From positions 1 through 33,245 of IMG/VR virus record IMGVR_UViG_3300033153_004268: a DNA stretch of 33,245 nt. One strand, written 5' to 3'. Both the position numbers and the translations under genes were made by a program. Positions 1 to 6,214 of the stretch are shown here, one piece after another. This DNA is from a virus. Under the pieces are notes generated by a model. The model was not told the origin of the DNA. It saw only the letters and a list, made by a program, of their open reading frames with translations, and ran no database searches. Position 1 is the first letter of the stretch. Each line of letters opens with the position of its first letter.

Positions 1-200
1 GGTCTGACATCAATCACAACAGATGTTAAGTTTGAGAATCAGGGTTATGTTGATTTAGACAGTCTGACATCAATCACAACAGATGTTAAGTTTGAGAATC
101 AGGGTTATGTTTATTTAGACAGTCTGACATCAATCACAACAGATGTTAAGTTTGAGAATCAGGGTAATGTCTATTTAAGAGGTCTGACATCAATCACATA
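1..200 (+). repeat. 60-bp in-frame tandem repeats
   Basis: Three full 60-bp units (1-60, 61-120, 121-180) and the first part of a fourth (181-200). Copies 1 and 2 differ at two positions; copy 3 has a few more changes near its end. The array is cut by the window edge, so the copy number is unknown. Because 60 is a multiple of 3, gain or loss of units keeps the frame. Confidence 0.95.
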
Positions 201-642
201 TCAAGGCAAAAACTTAAATCTGAAACATGTCGATGGTTATACAATGATTATAACTTCAGCAAAAACAAAAGATAGTTTTAAAATACATAAAGCTAAATAT
301 TTTAAAGGTGGAAACTTGGAAGATTTACCATCTTGCATTGTTGCTGAAAAAGATAATTATTTTGCGCATGGTGAAACAATCAAAAAAGCTATTACAGATG
401 TTCAATTTAAATTTATGCAAAATAATTTAAACATAAACGACTTAGTTGCGGAAATAAAAATAAAACAAACGGTAACTGTAAATGAATACAGATTGTTAAC
501 TGGTGCTTGTTCATTTGGTGTAAATGAGTTCTTAAAAGATAAAAATATATCTCAAGATGAACTCCCATTAAATCAAGTTATTGAAATAACAAAAGGACAC
601 TATGGGAGTGGTCAAATGATGAAGTTGTTTAAAGAAGATTAA
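1..642 (+). CDS. LRR-like repeat protein with conserved phage C-terminal domain, 5' end cut by window edge
   Basis: The frame is open from base 1 to the TAA at 640-642, so the gene starts outside the window; the ATG at 244 is internal. Bases 1-180 encode three near-identical 20-residue repeats beginning LTSITTDVKFENQG, and a fourth, partial copy follows at 181-200. The pattern resembles the LRR-like repeats (LTSI..gv.F...g.v.L) found in many phage proteins. The C-terminal part, from about base 240, contains FAHGETIKKAI and YRLLTGACSFG, which I recognise as a recurring C-terminal domain of such proteins; its function is unknown. The repeat part probably forms an elongated solenoid for binding, which is inference. 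The next gene follows after one base, so the two are probably coupled. Confidence 0.75.
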   Translation, partial: GLTSITTDVKFENQGYVDLDSLTSITTDVKFENQGYVYLDSLTSITTDVKFENQGNVYLRGLTSITYQGKNLNLKHVDGYTMIITSAKTKDSFKIHKAKYFKGGNLEDLPSCIVAEKDNYFAHGETIKKAITDVQFKFMQNNLNINDLVAEIKIKQTVTVNEYRLLTGACSFGVNEFLKDKNISQDELPLNQVIEITKGHYGSGQMMKLFKED

Positions 643-643
643 A

Positions 644-817
644 ATGAAAGAGCTTCAAATAATACATGACTATAAGACTTTAGCTCTTCCATTGGATATG
701 ATAGCTAGAAAAAATGGTGCGACTTTAGCGTACATTATAAATGTAGTATATAGGGCAACGGTGGTTATACCTGAGAGTATAAAAGAAAGTAAAAAAATAT
801 TAAAGGAATTAAAATGA
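644..817 (+). CDS. 57-aa hypothetical protein, possibly HTH
   Basis: ATG at 644, TGA at 815-817, 57 residues. It starts one base after the stop of the repeat protein and its stop overlaps the next ATG (ATGA), so translational coupling is likely. The segment LDMIARKNGATLAYIINVVYR could form a helix-turn-helix of the kind seen in small regulators, but the match is too weak to name a family. No signal peptide or membrane segment is seen. It lies in a run of small genes that look like an accessory or early phage region. Confidence 0.55.
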   Translation: MKELQIIHDYKTLALPLDMIARKNGATLAYIINVVYRATVVIPESIKESKKILKELK

Positions 818-903
818 ATATTTATATATTAGGAGTTATTAACTCTATATTAATATTAGGTGTTGTATTCCAACTGATTAAAATATGGAGATATGATGGG
901 TAA
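814..903 (+). CDS. 29-aa single-pass membrane peptide
   Basis: A 29-residue frame starting with the ATG that overlaps the previous TGA (ATGA) and ending TAA at 901-903. It is almost entirely one hydrophobic helix (IYILGVINSILILGVVFQL) followed by a short positive tail (KIWRY), which suggests one inner-membrane span with the C-terminus in the cytoplasm. The next gene overlaps its end. Support comes from the overlap pattern on both sides and the coherent membrane helix; its role is unknown. Small phage membrane peptides may act in superinfection exclusion or lysis control, but nothing here decides that. Confidence 0.45.
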   Translation: MNIYILGVINSILILGVVFQLIKIWRYDG

Positions 904-1123
904 GATAACTATAATGAGTACAAGTGCAACGATGAACTATTTAATACATGTAGAGAAGTTAACTATTAAAGAGGTTCGCATTATTTTAGGTGAGTCTCTT
1001 AAGGACGCAAGATTGTTGGTTAATGGTAAGAAAGATTTTACTAAACAAAACTATTTAGATTTAATTTTCAATTTCCCTCATTTAATGGGTCATATTGAAA
1101 ATTTTGAAAACGTAAAAGGATAA
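893..1123 (+). CDS. 76-aa hypothetical protein
   Basis: It overlaps the end of the membrane peptide. Two adjacent ATGs (893 and 896) are possible; GGAG at 887-890 is better spaced for 896. Helix-rich, with a segment around LTIKEVRIILGESLKDARLLVNG that could be a Cro/XRE-like helix-turn-helix followed by FTKQNYLDLIFNFP, but I do not recognise a defined family. The downstream gene starts 3 bases after the stop, with AAAGGATAA as ribosome-binding site embedded in this gene's end. Confidence 0.6.
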   Translation: MMGKITIMSTSATMNYLIHVEKLTIKEVRIILGESLKDARLLVNGKKDFTKQNYLDLIFNFPHLMGHIENFENVKG

Positions 1124-1126
1124 AAG

Positions 1127-1756
1127 ATGAAAGATATAATTATAGATGAAAACTACGAGGGTGTTGTAAATAAAGGTTATTGGTTTGAGTTCAACGGAAA
1201 TTTAATAATTAATGGTAATGCAATAATCAAAATTAATCTAAGAGTTAAGGGCTACCAAAGAGTTAAGGGCTACCAAAGAGTTGAGGGCGACCAAATAGTT
1301 GAGGGCTACCAAATAGTTGAGGGCGACCAAATAGTTGAGGGCGACCAAATAGTTAAGGGCTACCAAAGAGTTAAGGGCTACCAAAGAGTTAAGGGCTACC
1401 AAAGAGTTAAGGGCTACCAAATAGTTGAGGGCGACCAAATAGTTGAGGGCTACCAAATAGTTAAGGGCTACCAAATAGTTAAGGGCGACCAAATAGTTAA
1501 GGGCGAAATTGAAATATTAGGTTTCAAAACTAACTTCTCTTTATCATTCATCCAAGACAGATACCAACTTTATTTTATGAGCGACTTAATAAAAATTGGT
1601 TGTCAAAAGCACTCTCCTGAGAAATGGGCTAGTTTTACAGATGAACAAATTAGAAACATGGATGACGGTAGTTTAGAGTGGTGGAATAGATGGAAAAAAT
1701 TTGTGTTATCCACACATTCCAATTTAGTTGAAGCTTATAATGAAAAGGATAAGTAA
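1127..1756 (+). CDS. Hexapeptide-repeat protein with conserved C-terminal domain
   Basis: 209 residues. A short N-terminal beta-rich part (about residues 1-38) is followed by 14 full copies of a 6-residue unit, [R/I]-V-[K/E]-G-[Y/D]-Q, at residues 39-122 and a partial fifteenth. The C-terminal part (about residues 130-209) contains KIGCQKHSPEKWASF and EWWNRWKKF, which resembles a C-terminal domain seen after repeat regions in other phage proteins; its function is unknown. A regular 6-residue period with V and G at fixed places suggests a beta-solenoid, but the standard left-handed hexapeptide consensus is not an exact match. No catalytic motif is seen. Start chosen from AAAGGATAAAAGATG. The stop overlaps the next start (TAATG). 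Confidence 0.8.
   Translation: MKDIIIDENYEGVVNKGYWFEFNGNLIINGNAIIKINLRVKGYQRVKGYQRVEGDQIVEGYQIVEGDQIVEGDQIVKGYQRVKGYQRVKGYQRVKGYQIVEGDQIVEGYQIVKGYQIVKGDQIVKGEIEILGFKTNFSLSFIQDRYQLYFMSDLIKIGCQKHSPEKWASFTDEQIRNMDDGSLEWWNRWKKFVLSTHSNLVEAYNEKDK
1241..1504 (+). repeat. 18-bp in-frame tandem repeat array (14 full units plus a partial one)
   Basis: Uninterrupted 18-bp units from 1241 to 1492, then 12 bases of a fifteenth. All units match A[G/T]AGTT[A/G]AGGGC[T/G]ACCAA. Only three positions vary, each between two states, and all three change the amino acid. There are no spacers, so it is not a CRISPR array. Confidence 0.97.
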
Positions 1757-2031
1757 TGGGTTTATATGTAGAAGTACCTAATAAATTAGGTTGGTTACAA
1801 GACAATGGTGTTATGACAACTAAAAGAGGTATAGCTAAAGACGATGAGTTTTTAGTATGTTGTGTTAATAATGTACATTTTCATGCTGTTGGTGTAGCCT
1901 ATGATGAAAGAGAGTTAAAAGTTTTTAGTGATTCATCTGATGGTAGACAAAAATTTTGGTTTAGAGTTAAAAAAGATGTGTTAAAACCAGTTTGTCCTGA
2001 ATGGGATAGCTATATTGGAAAGGATAAGTAA
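1756..2031 (+). CDS. 91-aa hypothetical protein
   Basis: ATG at 1756 overlaps the preceding stop (TAATG) and is preceded by AAAAGGATAAG, a strong ribosome-binding site. The protein is soluble, with alternating beta-like segments (EFLVCCVNNVHFHAV, ELKVFSDSSD) and a basic stretch WFRVKKDVLKPVC. It has several cysteines but no clear metal site. No family is recognised. It ends in GKDK because the next gene's ribosome-binding site is encoded there, and its TAA overlaps the next ATG. Confidence 0.65.
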   Translation: MGLYVEVPNKLGWLQDNGVMTTKRGIAKDDEFLVCCVNNVHFHAVGVAYDERELKVFSDSSDGRQKFWFRVKKDVLKPVCPEWDSYIGKDK

Positions 2032-2345
2032 TGACAATTCAATATGGTGGTAATGATATTTACACATTAATGTTCGGTACTAGGACATTAATTTTACCTA
2101 AAAGTGAAATTGATGAGATAGTTGATGAGTTTATTGACAAACATGAAAAGTTTGAAGAAGTAGAAGATAAACTAGAAGATAAACTAGAAGATGTTAGGGA
2201 TGAAGTTAAAACTTTAGCCTTAACTATTGAGAAATCATTTGAAGAGTTGAATCTATTTATAGACGATGACGTTTTTGATGAAGAGTCTTTTAACGCTCGA
2301 AGGGATGAAATTTATAGACTTCTCACTAAATTACAAAAGATTTAA
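2031..2345 (+). CDS. 104-aa acidic coiled-coil protein
   Basis: Starts in a TAATG overlap with the preceding gene, behind GGAAAGGATAAG. The N-terminal 35 residues are beta-like (MTIQYGGNDIYTLMFGTR). From about residue 38 it is strongly acidic and helical, with heptad-like spacing and an internal duplication KLED-KLED, ending in a second predicted helix. This indicates a coiled coil and probably an oligomer. No family recognised. It is the last gene before the 530-base non-coding region. Confidence 0.65.
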   Translation: MTIQYGGNDIYTLMFGTRTLILPKSEIDEIVDEFIDKHEKFEEVEDKLEDKLEDVRDEVKTLALTIEKSFEELNLFIDDDVFDEESFNARRDEIYRLLTKLQKI

Positions 2346-2352
2346 CCCAAAA

Positions 2353-2686
2353 GGTAGTAATGACCCCCAAAATCTTACTACTTTTTACTACCTCGCTACT
2401 ACCGCTCTACTTCCACGCACAAGGGTGCTACAGAGAAAGGTAGTAAGGTAGTAACCTTATATGTCACAAGAGAGTATTTAAAATATAGGGATAAAAAATA
2501 AAATAATATGTATTTTATAAATAGGGGGAAATTCAACTATTTTTACTACCATTGCTTCAAACACCCACTACAACGAGGTTTGAAAGGGTAGTAATGTGGT
2601 AAAACGGTAGTAAGTGTAAAAACACCTATTTTCTACTAACGCCCACCACAACGAAGTTTAAAGCGGTAGTAACACCCATTACTACC
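2353..2686. repeat. Iteron-like 8-mer array GGTAGTAA / TTACTACC
   Basis: Exact GGTAGTAA at 2353, 2439, 2447, 2587, 2606 and 2665. Exact TTACTACC at 2385, 2543 and 2679. Near copies are TTACTACT at 2375 and CTACTACC at 2396. Two copies at 2439-2454 are directly abutting. Elsewhere I noticed only an isolated copy at 8634, inside the polymerase gene. Confidence 0.9.
2564..2672 (+). repeat. Pair of 31-bp imperfect direct repeats ending in GGTAGTAA
   Basis: Bases 2564-2594 and 2642-2672 match at 26 of 31 positions by hand alignment. Both begin CCCAC and end in the 8-mer GGTAGTAA. The first copy is also part of a small inverted repeat (TTCAAAC ... GTTTGAA). Confidence 0.8.
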
Positions 2687-2701
2687 TTTATTTACAAAAA
2701 T

Positions 2702-2711
2702 TATGATATAC
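2702..2711 (+). promoter_or_regulatory. Possible -10 element for the primase-helicase operon
   Basis: TATGATATAC lies between the last iteron copy and the structured leader, where a promoter for the replication operon would be expected. No good -35 hexamer is seen at the usual distance, and a nearby TTGACA (2714) has no -10 behind it. If real, transcription would start at about 2715-2720, just before the first hairpin arm. Confidence 0.25.
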
Positions 2712-2729
2712 TTTTGACATCAGAACGGT

Positions 2730-2841
2730 TAACATTGTGCCTCCCATGGCACACAACTCCTCCATCTTTGGGTGGAGGCACAATGTTAGTCGTAACTGTT
2801 AATTCAGTCCAAAAGGATGTGTTGTGGGAGGCACTCTTTTT
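2730..2841 (+). promoter_or_regulatory. Leader with mutually exclusive hairpins
   Basis: The arm TAACATTGTGCCTCC (2730-2744) pairs perfectly with 2774-2788. Part of the same left arm, GTGCCTCCCA (2737-2746), can instead pair with TGGGAGGCAC at 2825-2834, which is followed by TCTTTTT. The first right arm can also be taken by an inner hairpin, CCTCCA (2759-2764) with TGGAGG (2773-2778). These pairings cannot all form together. This is the arrangement expected of an attenuator or other RNA switch ahead of the primase-helicase gene; a duplex DNA role such as an origin palindrome is possible. Confidence 0.5.
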
Positions 2842-2876
2842 GTAGACTATGAAAATATACCCCAAAAGGAGAACTA

Positions 2877-5261
2877 ATGAATAATACTCTCAAAGATGCT
2901 TATGAGCAATATCGTTCACAAGGATTTGTACTACAAAAATCCGCACGATATAAAAAACATGCGTTCAGAGAGGGTGCTTATGCTGACCGTGAAAATGAAA
3001 GTTGGATTGATAGTGCTACGGGTTATGTTGGTATTATTCCACCTAATTTAATCATTGTTGATAATGACAAGTATGAATCAGATAATGAGTTTGATAAATT
3101 GCTTGAAGACCTCAACCTAGATTATATACCCGAACCTTTTGCACTCACACCTAGTGGTGGAGAACACTACGCTTTTGAAAATCCAAATCTTGAAATGGTG
3201 ATTGGTAATCACGGTTATAAAGCTGTTGATATTTACGCTGGTTATCAATCAGTAATTCCAATCGTTGGTACGACTGTTAAAAACAAACAAGATATTCTAG
3301 CTTCGTACAAATGGGCTGATGATATTACTGAAAGTTTTATTGTCAATAAATTTGATGAATCAATGTTGGAAGTTCTTAAAATGAGAGTCCGAGCTGAAGC
3401 TACAAATAATCCATACGATGATGACATGGGTTTAAGTGTTGCAATCAAAGCTGAGAATATGCCCGACGAAGAAATCAAATCTTTACTTGAAGCACTACCT
3501 GAGAATTTAGATTATGATACTTGGATAGCTGTTGGTATGTGTATCTATGACAGATACGAAGCTAGTGAGGAAGGATTAGTTCTCTTCAAAGAATTTTCTG
3601 AGAGGTCTTCAGAAAAATACGATGAAGATTTAACTCTCAAAAAATGGAACTCAGGAGCACTAAAACCTACTCAAACAACTTACAAGCGACTACGAAGTAT
3701 ATCAAATGAGTCATCGTTAGGTGGTCTTGAAGATGAGATAGCTAATGCTGATGAGAAAATATTGAAGAAAGTTATTAAAACTATTGCTTCAAAACCTTGT
3801 TTGAATACCCGTGGAAAACTTGATGACGCTGTTCGTGATGAATTAGCTGTTAAGATTAACACTCGTATGAAAGACCTCAAGAAAGATGACCCAACTGTTA
3901 AAGTTATTCAAGCTCGTACGCTTGTGAAAGACTTACAACATGAGGTTAGTGAGGAAGAGATAGAGGTTGGTGGTGTTGACGCTAAAGCCTATCTCAAAGG
4001 TGTTAAGTACGTTGTGCGTATTGGTAAGAAGAAAGTTGAAGACCTCGGTAGTGGTGCAGCAATCACAACACTTACTAATCTTGGTGTACCAAATGCAATG
4101 GCTAAAACCATCGTTGCTAAGGCTACAGTGATTAGTGCTACTGAAATGACAACTGACTATATGTTGGGTAAAGATATTTCCTATAACATCGAACAAGCTG
4201 AGGGTGTTGAGAAACTTCCATTGCTTGTTGGTAGAAAAGACCCATTCCATGATGTTAAAGATTATATCCGTAACGATGAGATTACTAATGACTTCATGCA
4301 AAAGATTTGGAACGGTAAGGCTCAAGACATTGTTGAGTTAATCGCTCTAAGTATTCGTTATGGGGAACAAAAGCTAAATCGACTGATGACAGTTGCACCA
4401 TCTAACACGGGTAAGACTGAAATCTACACAATGCTTGGTTTTCAAAAGATAACCATGCCTCGCTTATTGAACGGGCTTAGAGGTGACAAGGGTATTGGTA
4501 CACAAGTTGTTAACGGTGTTAAAGACAGTGGGTTATTACTAATCGATGAAGCCAATAAAGCTTTAGAAGCTGAGATTAAACACCTTGACAAAGACGTGTA
4601 CGTTGATGAGTTCGGTGCTGGTGGTGGTACGCAGAAGATTAAGTTGCATTTTACAGCTTTAACTTCAACACACAAAACAGCAACACGTAACAATTCAGAT
4701 GAGCTATATAATCGCTTCTTACAAGTGGAATTATTAGAAAATGAGTCCGCATACCATGTTACCCATAGTCCAGTATTTCAAGAAGACAGCGTTTTATACA
4801 CAGAAGTAATTAGTTCATATCTTCGTTATCACTTCAAAAAATGTTTGACTGAAGATGAGTACGATAAGCAATATTTTAATGATTTACAGTCAAGATACAG
4901 ATTACCTCTCAACAACGATTTAGATGAGTTCCTTTACGGTGTCTCCGAACAAGTCATATCGAATCTCAAGCACCTTGCTTCAGATGAGGGTGATATTCTT
5001 CTTAGACAAGGTGAGTATTACGCTAAACGAAAAGGTGATGTAACAGCTATGATTGAGGACTTACTCAAAGAAGTCTCATCAATAGACCACGGTAAATACG
5101 GGGAGAAAATGATGGGTCACTTCGTTGGTAGTCAGGGTAAAACAATCAAAGTTAACGGTAAACCAATCAAGTATTACCCGTTAAATCTAAAGACATACAC
5201 TCAAGATAAAGACCAGCAAATTGTTGATGGGTTTGATGATTTAGAATTAGAAGAGTTTTAG
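2877..5261 (+). CDS. PrimPol-helicase (AEP primase, PriCT-2, SF3-like helicase)
   Basis: 794 residues. The N-terminal bifunctional primase/polymerase domain (about 1-150) has the metal-binding pair VDND (61-64), the SGGEH motif (93-97) and a third acidic residue in VDIY (118). A PriCT-2-like segment follows at about 203-265 (ALPENLDYDTWIAVGM). The C-terminal helicase carries Walker A APSNTGKTE (about 507-515), Walker B LLLIDEAN (about 552-559) and a downstream NRF that may supply an arginine finger. It would unwind DNA and make primers for the phage polymerase. Start from AAAAGGAGAACTAATG. It is first in the replication block, behind the iteron region and structured leader. A perfect hairpin follows its stop. 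Confidence 0.9.
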   Translation: MNNTLKDAYEQYRSQGFVLQKSARYKKHAFREGAYADRENESWIDSATGYVGIIPPNLIIVDNDKYESDNEFDKLLEDLNLDYIPEPFALTPSGGEHYAFENPNLEMVIGNHGYKAVDIYAGYQSVIPIVGTTVKNKQDILASYKWADDITESFIVNKFDESMLEVLKMRVRAEATNNPYDDDMGLSVAIKAENMPDEEIKSLLEALPENLDYDTWIAVGMCIYDRYEASEEGLVLFKEFSERSSEKYDEDLTLKKWNSGALKPTQTTYKRLRSISNESSLGGLEDEIANADEKILKKVIKTIASKPCLNTRGKLDDAVRDELAVKINTRMKDLKKDDPTVKVIQARTLVKDLQHEVSEEEIEVGGVDAKAYLKGVKYVVRIGKKKVEDLGSGAAITTLTNLGVPNAMAKTIVAKATVISATEMTTDYMLGKDISYNIEQAEGVEKLPLLVGRKDPFHDVKDYIRNDEITNDFMQKIWNGKAQDIVELIALSIRYGEQKLNRLMTVAPSNTGKTEIYTMLGFQKITMPRLLNGLRGDKGIGTQVVNGVKDSGLLLIDEANKALEAEIKHLDKDVYVDEFGAGGGTQKIKLHFTALTSTHKTATRNNSDELYNRFLQVELLENESAYHVTHSPVFQEDSVLYTEVISSYLRYHFKKCLTEDEYDKQYFNDLQSRYRLPLNNDLDEFLYGVSEQVISNLKHLASDEGDILLRQGEYYAKRKGDVTAMIEDLLKEVSSIDHGKYGEKMMGHFVGSQGKTIKVNGKPIKYYPLNLKTYTQDKDQQIVDGFDDLELEEF

Positions 5262-5262
5262 A

Positions 5263-5286
5263 GTACCTTAAGTTTTCTTAAGGTAC
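5263..5286 (+). other. Perfect hairpin after the primase-helicase stop
   Basis: GTACCTTAAG, loop TTTT, CTTAAGGTAC: a 10-bp perfect stem beginning one base after the TAG. It is followed by AATTTC, not a run of T, so it is not a textbook intrinsic terminator. It may be an RNA processing or stability element, or a weak terminator. Confidence 0.6.
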
Positions 5287-5322
5287 AATTTCAATACACA
5301 ATAAAAACATAAGGATAAAAAG

Positions 5323-5709
5323 ATGAAAATCACATTTGACACATTAAACGAAAAAGAAGTTGCTGAGGTTGTATCACTGTTGGAACTTTTTGGTATGGTT
5401 AGAGGTAGTACGCCACAAAAGGGTGTTACGTCAACGGAAACAGTAGTAGAAGACAAAAAAACTAAAAAGACGACTCCTACTATTACTGAAGAGAAAAAAG
5501 ACGCTGTAGAGCCTGAAAAGACTCCCGTTAAAAAGACTGAATCTAAAATCGGTTTAGCTGATTTAAAAGAATCTGCTAAAAAAGCTGTTGGTCGTTCTTC
5601 AAGAGAAGAGGTTAAGACAACTATTGGTGAATTTGCTGAGAAATTAGCTGAAGTTGATGAGGCTGATTACGGGAAACTTTACAAAAAGTTACAAGCGTTA
5701 GGGGTGTAG
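5323..5709 (+). CDS. 128-aa hypothetical protein with charged linker
   Basis: Start from AAGGATAAAAAGATG. The N-terminus (about 1-25) is one amphipathic helix. A lysine/threonine/proline-rich linker covers about 35-85. A helical C-terminal part (FAEKLAEVDEADYGKLYKKL) resembles the C-termini of short phage proteins encoded beside replication genes. No catalytic motif is visible and I cannot name the family. It lies between the primase-helicase and the homing endonuclease, in the same direction. A small DNA-binding or adaptor protein is plausible but unproven. Confidence 0.65.
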   Translation: MKITFDTLNEKEVAEVVSLLELFGMVRGSTPQKGVTSTETVVEDKKTKKTTPTITEEKKDAVEPEKTPVKKTESKIGLADLKESAKKAVGRSSREEVKTTIGEFAEKLAEVDEADYGKLYKKLQALGV

Positions 5710-5713
5710 TTAT

Positions 5714-6214
5714 ATGTTAACCCAAAAAGAATTGAAAGGGAATTTTAAATATTTCCCTGACAGCGGGTTGTTTTTACGACTATCTAAAGACAGTCGTAAA
5801 AGAGTAAAACCTAAATATGTTGGTACGCAAACTGAGTCAGGTTATCTAAGGATTGTTTTTAATGGTAAGTCTTATCAAGCACATAGGTTGGCACACTTAT
5901 ACATGAATGGTAAAATGCCTGAAAATGAAATTGACCACATCAACCATCATCGTTCAGACAATCGTTGGAGTAACTTACGAGAAGTTACTAAGGGTGAAAA
6001 CGCTAAAAATATGACTTTACCTTTGGATAATACGAGTGGGGTTATTGGTGTCCATTGGGCTAAAGATAGAAATAAGTGGAGAGCTGAAATAAAAGTTGAT
6101 GGTGTTAAAATTAACTTGGGTTCATTCACAAAATTCAGTGAAGCGGTTGATATTAGGAAATTAGCCGAAGTTTCTTATGGATTTCACGAAAATCATGGAA
6201 AGGATAAATCATGA
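5714..6214 (+). CDS. HNH homing endonuclease with AP2 domain
   Basis: 166 residues. The HNH part has AHRLAHLYMNG (56-66), the metal-binding IDHINHHRSDNR (73-84) and NLREVT. A C-terminal AP2-type DNA-binding domain follows (about 106-158, SGVIGVHWAKDRNKWRA then LGSFTKFSEAV). This is the standard layout of free-standing phage homing endonucleases, which cut DNA lacking the element and spread by repair. It sits between a hypothetical gene and the DUF2800 nuclease without visibly splitting either. Its end encodes AAAGGATAA, which serves the next gene, and its TGA overlaps that gene's ATG. A decayed relative of its AP2 part lies inside the DNA polymerase gene at 9600-9819. Confidence 0.9.
   Translation: MLTQKELKGNFKYFPDSGLFLRLSKDSRKRVKPKYVGTQTESGYLRIVFNGKSYQAHRLAHLYMNGKMPENEIDHINHHRSDNRWSNLREVTKGENAKNMTLPLDNTSGVIGVHWAKDRNKWRAEIKVDGVKINLGSFTKFSEAVDIRKLAEVSYGFHENHGKDKS

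Larger units (their letters stand above)
2346..2876 (+). promoter_or_regulatory. Non-coding region with iteron-like repeats and structured leader; candidate origin/control region
   Basis: No convincing gene in about 530 bases. It contains nine exact copies of an 8-mer (six as GGTAGTAA, three as TTACTACC) between 2353 and 2686, plus near copies. A strongly AT-rich stretch lies at about 2470-2530, and a GC-richer block with nested inverted repeats at 2730-2834. It sits directly before the primase-helicase gene. Iterons next to an AT-rich stretch and a replication gene are the usual makeup of a phage origin, but an operator array is an equal alternative. Confidence 0.6.

Noticed and set aside
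1238-1492. Antisense frame of 84 residues made of VALNYL/VALNSL repeats
   Set aside because: It is the reverse reading of the 18-bp array, which has no stop in this frame because of its period. It has no ribosome-binding site, and the array varies nonsynonymously in the plus frame.
1241-1504. CRISPR array
   Set aside because: Units abut without spacers and are read through as codons of a longer gene. The same holds for the 60-bp units at 1-200.
1241-1504. Diversity-generating retroelement target
   Set aside because: The three variable positions are G/T, A/G and T/G, not adenine-specific, and no reverse transcriptase or template repeat is seen in the window.
2266-2451. Plus-strand frame of 61 residues running into the iteron region
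   Set aside because: It overlaps the coiled-coil gene out of frame, has no suitable ribosome-binding site, and its end reads through the repeat array.
3933-4325. Antisense frame of 130 residues inside the primase-helicase gene
   Set aside because: The plus-strand gene has clear domain motifs across this stretch; the antisense product has no recognisable features.
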